Below are positions 33,701 to 42,836 of a stretch of 51,857 nucleotides of DNA, in pieces. Within the stretch, counting starts at the first letter, position 1; the number at the start of each line of letters is the position of its first letter. Origin of the DNA: a virus. The notes beneath the pieces are model-generated. The model made no database searches, had not been told where the DNA came from, and worked only from the letters and a program-made list of their open reading frames with translations. The translations under genes and the position numbers were made by a program. The stretch lies in the IMG/VR virus record IMGVR_UViG_3300047557_001228, positions 1 to 51,857 of that record. One strand, given 5' to 3'.

Positions 33701-36700
33701 ATGGACGAGAAATATTTAGAACAGTTATATGGTTGGATAATATCAAAAGATCCTACGTATAAAAACGATATACCACTTCCTACTTTCAAGCAGAAGATGG
33801 CAGATCCTGCTTATGTTGGTAAGATGCACGGTTGGATTTCAAGTCTTGACCCTACTTTCAAGGATGATATGTCCATTCAGAAATTCAATGAGCGTATCGG
33901 ATTTGGTAAAAAAAAAGTCGATACGGGATCGTTTGGGGGAGATGGTTTATTGGAGCAACCAAAGACTGCAGTTGCTGAATCAACGGCTATTAAGCCACGC
34001 ATGATAGCTCCTCTTACGGAGGAAGATAAGAAGGAAGAGGAAGGACAAAGTTGGTTATCTAATACAGTATCTGCTATTGACAGAGGATTTTATAAAAATC
34101 TTATTGGTAGTCCTATAAAAGGATTGGGTACTCTTATTGAAAAGGGTACTGAGTACATGACTTTTGGGAAGGTAAAGAAAGGCCCTATCAGTGATGCCTT
34201 AATTAAGTTTGGTGACTACTTCAATAATACCATAGATGAACTTGCTCCTCAAGATGAGGATTTCAAAAACAGTTTAACAGATCAGTTTGCTCAAGCATTT
34301 GGGCAGGTAGCATCATTGGCTTTGACAGCAGGTGGTACTGCTGCTGTTGGTAAAGGTGCTTCAGTTTTAGGCGCAGCCGGTAAAGGAGCAGCAGCAACTA
34401 AGGCAGCTACAACCGCTATAGCAGCACAAGCTGCACCAAAAGCTGTTACAGTTGGTACTGCGGCAAAAGGACTTGTATCAGAATTGGCAAGCCCGGTTGC
34501 GGTTAGCGCAGGTCTTACTATGGGACAAGCTGAATTTGATAGAGCAAGGCAGATGGGAGCAACAGATGATGAAGCCTTTGAAGCTTTTTGGAAGAACGCT
34601 GCCGTTGGATCTATCTTAGAGAAGATACCTGTCATGCAATTTATGAAGCGATTTAACAAAGCTTCTGCAGGGGGATTAACAAACTATATTAAAACTAAAG
34701 GAGTAGCAGGCGTAACGGGTGGATTAGAGGAAATGACTACTGAAGTATTACAGCAAATTTATGCGAATAAAACTGCTCAAGATATTTACAATACGAACCA
34801 AGATATATTTGAAGGAGTAGGCTCTTCAGGTGGTATTGGATTTGGCGTAGGTTTCTTGCTGAATGCAATGGGTGCTAATGCTAAGTTGTTAAGAAAGCAA
34901 GGCAGAAATGAAGAAGCTAAGGTTGTAGAAGACCAAATAAAAGAACTTGAGACGCAGGCAGAAAGAGGAGGCCCTTCTTCTTATAGTTTCAATGGCATAA
35001 AGATACAGCCAATACAAACTGAGACAGGTATTGAAGAGCCTCGTGTGGTAATCAGTAATATGATTGACAACATGAGTGCGGCTGATTTATCAAAGGCTAA
35101 TATTGAAATCGTCAACGATCCTGAACTTAAGATAAAACTTCAAGATAAGATTGTAACCTCTGCTATTAAAGAACAGGTTAGAGAATCTAATCCTAATCTT
35201 ACAGAGGAGCAGTTGGATGAGATTACAAATCTTGAAAAGGAACTTAGAAAGTTTGAGGGTAATACAACACAGTCCGGTAAAGACAGGGCTGCTCAGATTC
35301 GTTCACAAATTAAAACCATACAAGAAAATGCCGTTCAAAAGCAAGCAGCAGGTGAAGTACCTGTACAGCCAACACCCGGAGTTAGCGGAGAAGTGGCGCA
35401 AGGAAAACCCCAACCAAAACCTGAAGTCGTTACCGCAGAAGGTGTCAAAGAAGAAGTCACTCCTGAAGTCAAGAAAGAAAAAGTAAATGTACTTTTAAAC
35501 TTTGAAGGAAGCCCGATTGAGAACAAAGAACAAGTAGACGCTATCAATGCAGTTATTGAGGAGCGTATTCCTAAGTTAGAAAAAGTAGAGGATTCTCAAA
35601 AGATGCTGCAGGATTTAGGTATCAAGGTATCTGATAATGCTCAAGAGTCATTCAATAAATTTGTACAAGATAAGATTGAAGGAAAGACGCAGGAGACATT
35701 CGCTGAGTGGGTTCAGAAGTCGGAAGCTCCTGTAGAAATACCAAAGGTTACACAAGTTAAAGTAGCTCCATTCTTTAATACAACTATTGCTAATAAAGAA
35801 GAAGCCGCAACACTTAGGAAGTCACCTGAATATCAGAACTACGTTCAGTCTTTGCTTGGTATTGCCAAGCAGATTGGTGTTCCTGCTAAAGTTGTTGAGA
35901 CTATTGGTGGTTACGAGAATCAAAAAGGTGAGAGGATTGTAGAAATATCAAACTCAGTAGACCTTGAAAATGCTACAATGGAACAGGCTGAGGAGTTTGC
36001 TGCACTTGCTGCAACACTTGCTCCTGAAGTACAAGAGGCAAGTATAGCTGCTCAGTATACAGATCAAGGCGCAAAGAACCACAACGCTAACGAATACTCT
36101 GTAAAGGTATCAGATGTTGATGGAGCAATTGAAGCACTCAAGAAAGTTGGTATAACTGATTTCAGTATTGATGAGAACACAGGGGAGGTTTCATTCATAG
36201 ATGTATTAGACTTTACTGATCCTGAACTACAACAGAACATAGGTAATTTTTTATTTGAATTAAATGAAAAAGGAATAAAATATGAACAACAAGTCTACAA
36301 ACCCCTCGACTCGAGAAGAATTGGCAAGGGAACTCGGAAGAAAGTTCTTGGAAGAATTAAAAGCGCAAGGCCCCGACCTGTCGAAGGTGGGCAAGACATT
36401 CTATCGACCCTCGAAGAAGCCATCAAAAGAGATGCAGAGTTTCAAGGAGTCGAAGTCGAAAAGTACTTTGAGCCAAGCGCAGGAAACAGACTCTTCAATG
36501 AGCCCATACCGGAAGTTTCAGAAATTGCGGATCGATATTTCCAACGAATTCTCAAATCTCAAAGACCAAAATACTTCGGGTCAAGAAGCATAGACGAGGC
36601 AAGAGCAAAGCGTATATCAGATGCGTTTGATGCTATGGAGAACGCTCCAACCAATCCTGAAGTTAAAGAGGCGTACGAAGCTCTCGCAAAAGAAACGCTT

Positions 36701-39700
36701 GAGCAATATAAGGATATGCTTGATGCAGGATATAAAGTTGAAATAAATAATAATGAGCCTTATAATAATTCTCAGGAGATGATAGATGACCTGAGAAAGA
36801 ATAAGCGCATGAAGATATTTTCTACTGAGTCAGGATTCGGGGATACTAAAATTACTGATGAGCAGAGAGAACAGAATCCACTGTTGCGTGACTCAGGGTT
36901 TAAAGACATTAACGGGAAGCCATTGCTCGTCAATGATGTATTCCGTGCTATCCACGACTTCTTTGGTCACGCTGAACTTGGTAACTCATTTGGCCCTAAA
37001 GGAGAAGAGAACGCATGGAATGTGCATGCAAGGATGTTCTCACCTACTGCCCGTAAGGCTATGACCACAGAGACCCGTGGTCAGAACTCATTTGTAAATT
37101 TCTCAGGTGTTAATGATAAGGTTAATGAACTTAGAGAGCAAGCTCGTGCTCTTCGTGAAGAAGGATTATATTCTCAAGCAAGAAGAATAGTAGAAAAAAT
37201 TTACGAACAAATATCATTTGCTGATCAGAAGGTTGGTCTTTTGCCTGAAGAGTTTTATCAGATTGATGAAACAGACATTGGCGATGTAGAGCGTCAGCCA
37301 AGTGTTGAAACAATGAAGGAGATCAGTCAGGAATTAACCGAAGAAGATCTACCGGGCTACGACAGGATGATGGGTGAGATTGATGGCATCATCGAGAAAT
37401 CACAGAACAGAGGTGTTCCGTTCAATAAGATATTGGACAATGCTATGGAGTACATGAAGCAGTCCAAAGCTTATGAGAATGCAACAGACGTACAGCGTGA
37501 AGCTCTTGTTCGTGACCTGAGAAGCAGGTTCAAAAAAGCAGAAAGACGTGCACCATCAGCCAAGAAAGTATTAGGCCAAAAGAAAACTGAGGTTACAGTT
37601 GACGAAATGGCCGCACTCAAAGATCAGATTAAACTCGAAGCTCGTGCAGCTCGTGAGGCTAAGGCTGACCTGAATACAAAACGCAAGCGTCTTGCTGATG
37701 TGATTCGCAAGATGGCAACAGAAGGTAAGATCAGCGTTAACAGAGTAGCAGCACTTGTCAATAAGATAGGTAAGCTCAATCTCGATAGTCAAACTGCAGT
37801 CGATAAATTTATTGACTATGCAGGTAAACTGTTTGCTGATGCTGAGTATGCGAACAAATTAAGTGTAGCAAACTCTACAAGAAAGCAACTACGCTCCCTT
37901 TCAAAGAATAAAGATAAGGCCGCTAATCTCCGTGACCTATCTAAGCAATTCGTTGAGATAGATCCATCAATGGTTGAAGATATTGATGAGTACAACAGAA
38001 TCGCTTCTCTTATAAAAGAATCTATCAAGGGTTCTACTACCCGTGGTACTGATGTCAAGTTTGCCAACATGGTGAAAGAGGCTGATGCCATGGAGTATAT
38101 CAACGCTACCATGGAAGAGCAGAGAAAGAAAATGTTCGACATGAAGGTGGCTGAGGTTCAAGAACTACTTGGTGTTGACGCTTCAGACTTGACATACGAT
38201 CAGCTTATTGAAATGCTTGAGACTGACAAGCCAATGACAAAGGACAACGAGAAGCTCGTTCGTTCTGCCATCAATAAAGCTTTCGGTATCTACTCATCAT
38301 TGATAAATGAATCAATGAAGACAGGTAAGGATCCATTCACCGGAGAAGATGTTGAGTATACTTCTAATCAGAAACGTGTGATAAAGGAATTTATGAACAT
38401 GGATTTGAATTTGCTCAAACCAAAGCAGGCACTCGAGGCGGTTGATGCACTGATGAACTTCTTTCAAAATCAATCTGTTGCAAAAATGGAATCTGTATTT
38501 GCTAAGTATAAAGGTGAATACGAGATGAACAGAATGAATAATAAAGGAGTTAGGGGTAGAGATATTAGAAAATATTGGTCTAAGTCTTTGGGAAGATTAC
38601 TTGTTGAACAAACAAATAACTTGGCTATTGTATTTGAGCGTGAGTTTGGAGGATTCAATGCAGGTGGTAATATGATGGATGCAATGGGTGTTACTGATGC
38701 TATTAATGGTAAATCGTCAGCGCAAACTGAATCTAATGATGTAGTTGATCAATATGTTGATAAGCTTTATAAAACAAAACCAAACGAACAGGCTTTTAAC
38801 ACGGCAGAAAATGACATTGAACGTGGGCTGCTTGCTTTTATGCAAAGAAATGTTATAGGCACCGAAGCAGAGATGAAAGAAGAGTTTGAGAGAAGAAAGA
38901 ATCTTATTCTTAAAGTAGAACCTGATGGTACTCGTACAGGATCTATACCTGAACTTGAAAAAGGTAATGAACGAGAAAGAGAGAAGGCTGAAATATACCA
39001 AAAAGTATATGATAAAATTTTAAAAGACTCTAATAACATTGATGATGTTAAGTCTAAAGCTGCTAAAGAAAATGTAGAAGCCGTACAGTTTTGGAAAGAG
39101 AAGTGGGATAGTAAATACGATCAACTATCGGATGTAGCACTTGGAGTTTATAATAAGGTTTTAGGTAAAGATATTAACTATACTCCTGATTTTTATAAAA
39201 AGCTAAGCTCTGATACCGGAAAGGTAGAACTTGCTAATGAGGACATGGCGTTCTTATTCAACAGTGGTAACGCTCCTTTGTATAAAAAAGAAACAGGCGT
39301 ATTGATGACAGCTACTCGCCCTGAATCTTTACCGACAGATGACAATGGAAACGTAAATAGATACATAGATCTTTCTTTCGATAGCAATAATGCTAACGCA
39401 TATTACGATGCTCTTGTTGATATATATACTGCTGCTCCTATTAGACAAATGGATGCTGCTCTTAATTCTGATGCGTTTAAAAAGATTGTATCAAATGTAG
39501 ATGACAGAAGATTAATTGAGAATAGGATCAAATTGTTTGTGAATAATACTCGCAAGAAGAATCCATTCTCAAATGACGAGTTCTCAAAATCTGTTAAGAA
39601 TCTTAATCGCTTAACTAATATTGCTGTTGGTCAGGCGTTAGGCGGTCTTACTCAACCAATTAAGCAAACTATTCCAATTGCACTCAATACTCTTGTAAAT

Positions 39701-41335
39701 GCAGGTGATTTAGATCTTGCTTCTCTTACAGATGAAGCGAAACAAAGCTTTATAAATAAATCAGGGTATGCAATTGCAAATAGAGGTGCTGAATCACAAG
39801 CTCAGATTCAATCATTAAATAAATTGCTTGATGAAGTTGCTAAATCAAAAGGAGAAAAAGCTTTAAAGGGTATAGAAAATCTAAACAAGAAATGGCTTAA
39901 GTACACATTGGTTAAATTTGATTTGGCTATTGCTCGTGCATCTTGGATGACGTACTATCAACAAAATCTTAAGAAGCAAGGAATTGATCCAAGTAGTATT
40001 GATTGGAATACGCACGAGTTAAATAAAGAAGCTGCTAATTATGCGCAGCGTCAGGTTGACCGTCAACAGAACGTGTCTGATACTGATCTTGCAGGTGCAT
40101 TGCTATCAAGTAAAGATGCTAAGACGCAGTTGTTGGTAAAAGTAATATTGCCTTTTGCATCGTTCAGGATGAGCCAATCTGCAAGAATAGGATCTGACAT
40201 TGCAACGCTTAGCAATAAGACAGCCACTGTAGAAGATAAAAAAATAGCTGCGAGATCTCTTGCAGGAGCTTCAGTAGAGACGCTTGCGTTTAGATTATTA
40301 TCTACAGGAGTATTATTAGCTACAGCTCAGGTAGTTAAAGGAGTTATGGGCAGGGAAGATGATGAGGAAAAGGATCAGAAGAAAAAAGATGCCATCATAA
40401 AAGGTCAGCTCACAAGTACTGTAGCTGATGTATTTTCTCCAACTCCTATACTTGATAAGATCGTTCAGCTTGGTGTATCAAACATATTAGAAACAACTCA
40501 GGAAGCGCTTGATATACCAAAAGAAGATAGGCTTTCTATATACTCAGGCAATAAGCAAGACATGTTCCAAAGCTTAGGTTTACTTGGTATCACAGGCGCT
40601 CGTGCATACCAACTTTATGAGATGGCCAAGCTTTCTTCAGGTGGTAATTTTGAAGATGACTACGGCCGAAAGAAGTATCTATCTGAACAGGATCGTGAAG
40701 CTCTTGGCGCTTTAATTCCTGTAGCCATACTTTCAAACATTGGACTTGCTCCTACTGAGGTGAATAGCGTAGTTCGTGGTGCGCTTTCAGATGCAAAAAG
40801 ATCAGCTTCTACAAAAGAAGGTGGCAAGACTCGTGAGGATATTGAAGCAGAACAGCAGAAAGAAGAAGGGGCTGCGGAAAGAAAAGAGAAAACGCAAGAG
40901 TCAAGAGAACAAAAGGTTGAAGCTCTTAAAGAAATGAAAGACCTTGAGATTGATCCTGAAAAGAAACGAATCATCCAAGATCTGATTGACGAGAACAGAA
41001 TGACTGACGAGGAACGCAAGGCAACAAGAGAAGAGCGATCAAAAAGAAATGCTGAAAGAAAGGCGTTCGAGGAAGAACTACTCGGAGGCTACGACAATAA
41101 GAGCGAACTGAAGCGATACAACCCAAGCCTATACGAAGAAAACTTTGGCAGGAACAGTGAGTACTATGAAAAGTATGGAGCAGAAGATGAAGTAGAAAGA
41201 GAACTAAGTAAGACTATCAGAAGAAACGAAGATATAGAGATGGGATATACGCCAAATAAAAGAGGAGGCAAGTATAGTGGACGTACAAAGATCAGGTCTA
41301 CGTACAGTAGAAGATACAGTGGCGATAGGTACTAA
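33701..41335 (+). CDS. Giant polyvalent-like ejection protein, 2544 aa
   Basis: Starts with two copies of an (L/M)(Y/H)GW(I)xSxDPT(Y/F)KxD motif (residues about 7-55). A Gly/Ala-rich, membrane-active-looking stretch follows (about 205-260, then GGLEEMTTEVLQQIY). A conserved block at about 960-1135 includes RAKRISDAFDAMENAP, VFRAIHDFFGHAELGNSFGP (F1081, H1085, H1090) and a TETRGQNSFVNF segment (E1124), known to me from very large phage proteins of unnamed activity. Long coiled coils follow, then a C-terminal QALGGLTQPIKQTIPIAL to FASFRMSQSARIG region and a basic Arg/Tyr tail. It is probably injected with the DNA, like T7 gp16. No RNA-polymerase DxDGD motif is seen. Confidence 0.7.
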   Translation: MDEKYLEQLYGWIISKDPTYKNDIPLPTFKQKMADPAYVGKMHGWISSLDPTFKDDMSIQKFNERIGFGKKKVDTGSFGGDGLLEQPKTAVAESTAIKPRMIAPLTEEDKKEEEGQSWLSNTVSAIDRGFYKNLIGSPIKGLGTLIEKGTEYMTFGKVKKGPISDALIKFGDYFNNTIDELAPQDEDFKNSLTDQFAQAFGQVASLALTAGGTAAVGKGASVLGAAGKGAAATKAATTAIAAQAAPKAVTVGTAAKGLVSELASPVAVSAGLTMGQAEFDRARQMGATDDEAFEAFWKNAAVGSILEKIPVMQFMKRFNKASAGGLTNYIKTKGVAGVTGGLEEMTTEVLQQIYANKTAQDIYNTNQDIFEGVGSSGGIGFGVGFLLNAMGANAKLLRKQGRNEEAKVVEDQIKELETQAERGGPSSYSFNGIKIQPIQTETGIEEPRVVISNMIDNMSAADLSKANIEIVNDPELKIKLQDKIVTSAIKEQVRESNPNLTEEQLDEITNLEKELRKFEGNTTQSGKDRAAQIRSQIKTIQENAVQKQAAGEVPVQPTPGVSGEVAQGKPQPKPEVVTAEGVKEEVTPEVKKEKVNVLLNFEGSPIENKEQVDAINAVIEERIPKLEKVEDSQKMLQDLGIKVSDNAQESFNKFVQDKIEGKTQETFAEWVQKSEAPVEIPKVTQVKVAPFFNTTIANKEEAATLRKSPEYQNYVQSLLGIAKQIGVPAKVVETIGGYENQKGERIVEISNSVDLENATMEQAEEFAALAATLAPEVQEASIAAQYTDQGAKNHNANEYSVKVSDVDGAIEALKKVGITDFSIDENTGEVSFIDVLDFTDPELQQNIGNFLFELNEKGIKYEQQVYKPLDSRRIGKGTRKKVLGRIKSARPRPVEGGQDILSTLEEAIKRDAEFQGVEVEKYFEPSAGNRLFNEPIPEVSEIADRYFQRILKSQRPKYFGSRSIDEARAKRISDAFDAMENAPTNPEVKEAYEALAKETLEQYKDMLDAGYKVEINNNEPYNNSQEMIDDLRKNKRMKIFSTESGFGDTKITDEQREQNPLLRDSGFKDINGKPLLVNDVFRAIHDFFGHAELGNSFGPKGEENAWNVHARMFSPTARKAMTTETRGQNSFVNFSGVNDKVNELREQARALREEGLYSQARRIVEKIYEQISFADQKVGLLPEEFYQIDETDIGDVERQPSVETMKEISQELTEEDLPGYDRMMGEIDGIIEKSQNRGVPFNKILDNAMEYMKQSKAYENATDVQREALVRDLRSRFKKAERRAPSAKKVLGQKKTEVTVDEMAALKDQIKLEARAAREAKADLNTKRKRLADVIRKMATEGKISVNRVAALVNKIGKLNLDSQTAVDKFIDYAGKLFADAEYANKLSVANSTRKQLRSLSKNKDKAANLRDLSKQFVEIDPSMVEDIDEYNRIASLIKESIKGSTTRGTDVKFANMVKEADAMEYINATMEEQRKKMFDMKVAEVQELLGVDASDLTYDQLIEMLETDKPMTKDNEKLVRSAINKAFGIYSSLINESMKTGKDPFTGEDVEYTSNQKRVIKEFMNMDLNLLKPKQALEAVDALMNFFQNQSVAKMESVFAKYKGEYEMNRMNNKGVRGRDIRKYWSKSLGRLLVEQTNNLAIVFEREFGGFNAGGNMMDAMGVTDAINGKSSAQTESNDVVDQYVDKLYKTKPNEQAFNTAENDIERGLLAFMQRNVIGTEAEMKEEFERRKNLILKVEPDGTRTGSIPELEKGNEREREKAEIYQKVYDKILKDSNNIDDVKSKAAKENVEAVQFWKEKWDSKYDQLSDVALGVYNKVLGKDINYTPDFYKKLSSDTGKVELANEDMAFLFNSGNAPLYKKETGVLMTATRPESLPTDDNGNVNRYIDLSFDSNNANAYYDALVDIYTAAPIRQMDAALNSDAFKKIVSNVDDRRLIENRIKLFVNNTRKKNPFSNDEFSKSVKNLNRLTNIAVGQALGGLTQPIKQTIPIALNTLVNAGDLDLASLTDEAKQSFINKSGYAIANRGAESQAQIQSLNKLLDEVAKSKGEKALKGIENLNKKWLKYTLVKFDLAIARASWMTYYQQNLKKQGIDPSSIDWNTHELNKEAANYAQRQVDRQQNVSDTDLAGALLSSKDAKTQLLVKVILPFASFRMSQSARIGSDIATLSNKTATVEDKKIAARSLAGASVETLAFRLLSTGVLLATAQVVKGVMGREDDEEKDQKKKDAIIKGQLTSTVADVFSPTPILDKIVQLGVSNILETTQEALDIPKEDRLSIYSGNKQDMFQSLGLLGITGARAYQLYEMAKLSSGGNFEDDYGRKKYLSEQDREALGALIPVAILSNIGLAPTEVNSVVRGALSDAKRSASTKEGGKTREDIEAEQQKEEGAAERKEKTQESREQKVEALKEMKDLEIDPEKKRIIQDLIDENRMTDEERKATREERSKRNAERKAFEEELLGGYDNKSELKRYNPSLYEENFGRNSEYYEKYGAEDEVERELSKTIRRNEDIEMGYTPNKRGGKYSGRTKIRSTYSRRYSGDRY
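36282..36593 (+). other. Candidate overprinted ORF inside the giant gene, 103 aa
   Basis: An ATG-started frame, shifted relative to the giant gene, encodes a basic, helical, Ser/Lys-rich protein (STREELARELGRKFLEELKA; RPSKKPSKEMQSFKESKSKS). Its ATG follows AAGGAATAAAAT, the same kind of leader used by real genes here. Between about 36290 and 36590 both frames use codons rare in the rest of the giant gene (TCG, CCC, CGA, CTC). The giant frame also looks conserved at the 3' end of this stretch. This could be a genuine overlapping gene or an inserted segment with foreign composition. Confidence 0.3.
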
Positions 41336-41754
41336 GTAAATCTTACGTACTTCAAAGCTTTCTGAGTATCGAAGTATACCATCATCTCAACGTCTGTGTT
41401 AGCACCCTCTCTTGGAGGGCGGCCACCCATTCTTACTTCACCGACAAGACTGAACACCTTGCCATAGATGATACCATCATCGCAAGCCCATATCAATACG
41501 GGGTTCAGTCTCTTTTCAATAAGCTTACTTAACTTACTCAATGCAACCGGCAAAGGATATGCCGTCTTCATGGTCTTTAATCTGCCCTTCACTTCAGCGT
41601 AAGCAATCAGGTTGTTGTCCTTATCGAATACTTTAAAGTCAATGTCTTGTGGCCCAAGCTTTTTGAATGAACCCTTGAACATGTTTACGAATGTGGTAAT
41701 TGCTTTCTTCTCTCTAATTAAATCTTGTTCGGTTTCAAAAATCGTCATCTTCAA
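41332..41754 (-). CDS. PD-(D/E)xK-type nuclease-like protein, 140 aa
   Basis: The arrangement DIDFKVFD...AYAEVKGRL gives D39, then E54-x-K56, the core of PD-(D/E)xK nucleases; an upstream helix carries E9/E16. A C-terminal IWACDDGIIYGKVFSLVGEV segment completes a small alpha/beta fold. The substrate is unknown; a structure-specific DNA nuclease is likely given the neighbouring helicase and VRR-type nuclease. It is the last gene of the leftward block, and its TAG overlaps the TAA of the giant rightward gene by 3-4 nt. Confidence 0.6.
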   Translation of the reverse strand: MKMTIFETEQDLIREKKAITTFVNMFKGSFKKLGPQDIDFKVFDKDNNLIAYAEVKGRLKTMKTAYPLPVALSKLSKLIEKRLNPVLIWACDDGIIYGKVFSLVGEVRMGGRPPREGANTDVEMMVYFDTQKALKYVRFT

Positions 41755-41923
41755 TAAGTTTTATTGTTGCTCTGAGATCTCTCATCAGAGACTTGATATG
41801 TTCGGTAGCGGAGTCGTATTCCCTGTCCACCAATTTTTCGTAGATGGATGTAACGTTTAAGTGAAAGCCTTCTGTCATAAATGATATGCGAAAGGCCCGG
41901 TCTTTTTCTTCCTGCTCAGTCAT
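41735..41923 (-). CDS. Small acidic protein of unknown function, 62 aa
   Basis: Not recognised. Helical and acidic (TSIYEKLVDREYDSATEHIK; ending KLIEDDDF). It overlaps the DnaA-like gene upstream by 8 nt and the nuclease gene downstream by 20 nt, so it is translationally coupled to both. Could be a partner or regulator of either; nothing more can be said. Confidence 0.6.
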   Translation of the reverse strand: MTEQEEKDRAFRISFMTEGFHLNVTSIYEKLVDREYDSATEHIKSLMRDLRATIKLIEDDDF

Positions 41924-42419
41924 CGAACATCTTTCTTATTTTTCTTTCTATAATAAGCTCATGCCCTGATGGAGTACAGTCTTCTATCAACTTAAATATC
42001 TTTGCAAACCTTGCCATGTCGGATACCTTGATGGTATCCAATTCATCCTTCAGTAAAAGGTTCTCGGCTTTCAATGTTTCAAGTTGACTGCGAAGCTTTA
42101 ATACTTCATGCTTTGGGTTAGATAAATTTACGGGTTGTTTCTGAGAATCAATAAGTTCCTTGCAACGAAGATATGTTTTGAGTACATTAACATCTGTGTC
42201 TATAAGGTTCCTCATGGTACGCTCATAGTGAATGACAGTAGTATGGTCTTTCTTTAAGTACTCTCCAATCTGTTTAAGTGAGTGGCTAAGCTCACGCATG
42301 AGCAAGCCGCAAAGCATACGGGCCTCAACAACCCTACGCTTTCTATTTTTTGTGAAGATGTCTACACCCATAACCATCTCCACAGATTTCCTTACAAGTT
42401 CAAAGTCATTCATCTCCAT
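41916..42419 (-). CDS. DnaA domain IV-like DNA-binding protein (with coiled coil), 167 aa
   Basis: Residues about 25-75 match the DnaA DNA-binding domain: basic loop KNRKRRVVEARML, RELSHSLKQIGEYL as the second helix, and KKDHTTVIHYERTM, equivalent to the DnaA signature (R-D-H-S/T-T-V-x-x-A/Y). The AAA+ ATPase part of bacterial DnaA is absent. Residues about 100-130 form a coiled coil (VLKLRSQLETLKAENLLLKD), probably for dimerisation. It may bind DnaA-box-like sites in phage or host DNA to start replication or regulate transcription. A second, shorter DnaA-like protein is encoded at 48580-48882. Confidence 0.7.
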   Translation of the reverse strand: MEMNDFELVRKSVEMVMGVDIFTKNRKRRVVEARMLCGLLMRELSHSLKQIGEYLKKDHTTVIHYERTMRNLIDTDVNVLKTYLRCKELIDSQKQPVNLSNPKHEVLKLRSQLETLKAENLLLKDELDTIKVSDMARFAKIFKLIEDCTPSGHELIIERKIRKMFDD

Positions 42420-42681
42420 AGTATATAATCGCTTTTACTCCGTGTTTAGTTAGCTCTCTTATCCTGTACTCCTGAAGCTTGGATAGCTTACCATCCTTAC
42501 GCTTCACCTCAATGAACTCAACGTCAGAGTTTTTTGGTATGGCTATCAGATCCGGGATGCCATTCTTGTTGGTCTTTACCAACTTAATAACGTAGTATCC
42601 TTTATCCTCAAGCTCTTTAATTAATTTGGTTTGTATCTGTTGTTCAGTCACTTTGTAAAGTATTGTTTGATTGCCCACCAA
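42406..42681 (-). CDS. VRR-NUC domain nuclease, 91 aa
   Basis: TEQQIQTKLIKELEDKGYYV opens the fold. Then GIPDLIAI (D44), FIEVK (E58-x-K60), LSKLQEYRI (Q70) and the final GVKAIIYYGDE give a complete, single-domain VRR-NUC of the usual stand-alone phage length (80-100 aa). The family includes Holliday-junction-type endonucleases. A GTG at 42651 overlaps the upstream stop as GTGA and may be the true start (81 aa), since 4-nt overlaps are the rule here; the ATG at 42681 is the conventional choice. Confidence 0.8.
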   Translation of the reverse strand: MVGNQTILYKVTEQQIQTKLIKELEDKGYYVIKLVKTNKNGIPDLIAIPKNSDVEFIEVKRKDGKLSKLQEYRIRELTKHGVKAIIYYGDE

Positions 42682-42836
42682 ATAAGTATACGTAAAACTT
42701 TACGCTGCTTCTTCTTATTCTTTTTAAAGAATGCTGCATGAACAGTTACAACTTCTTCAACAGTATCCTCTGATATAGTTTTCTTAGTTAAGAACTCACC
42801 GCCATTGGTAATCTTACTCCATGTTTGTAGTTTCAT
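42648..42836 (-). CDS. Small basic protein of unknown function, 62 aa
   Basis: Not recognised. Lys-rich centre (FFKKNKKKQRKVLRILIWWA) next to an aromatic/hydrophobic end (WWAIKQYF), possibly a membrane-associated or nucleic-acid-binding peptide. It overlaps the helicase gene by 4 nt (ATGA) and the VRR-NUC gene downstream. Confidence 0.55.
   Translation of the reverse strand: MKLQTWSKITNGGEFLTKKTISEDTVEEVVTVHAAFFKKNKKKQRKVLRILIWWAIKQYFTK

Noticed and set aside
34291-34659. 122-aa minus-strand open frame opposite the giant gene
   Set aside because: Mirror of the Gly/Ala-rich stretch; hydrophobic low-complexity translation and no start context.
33701-41335. Virion RNA polymerase, as in crAss-like phages
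   Set aside because: No DxDGD-type catalytic motif or other polymerase signature found in the giant protein.
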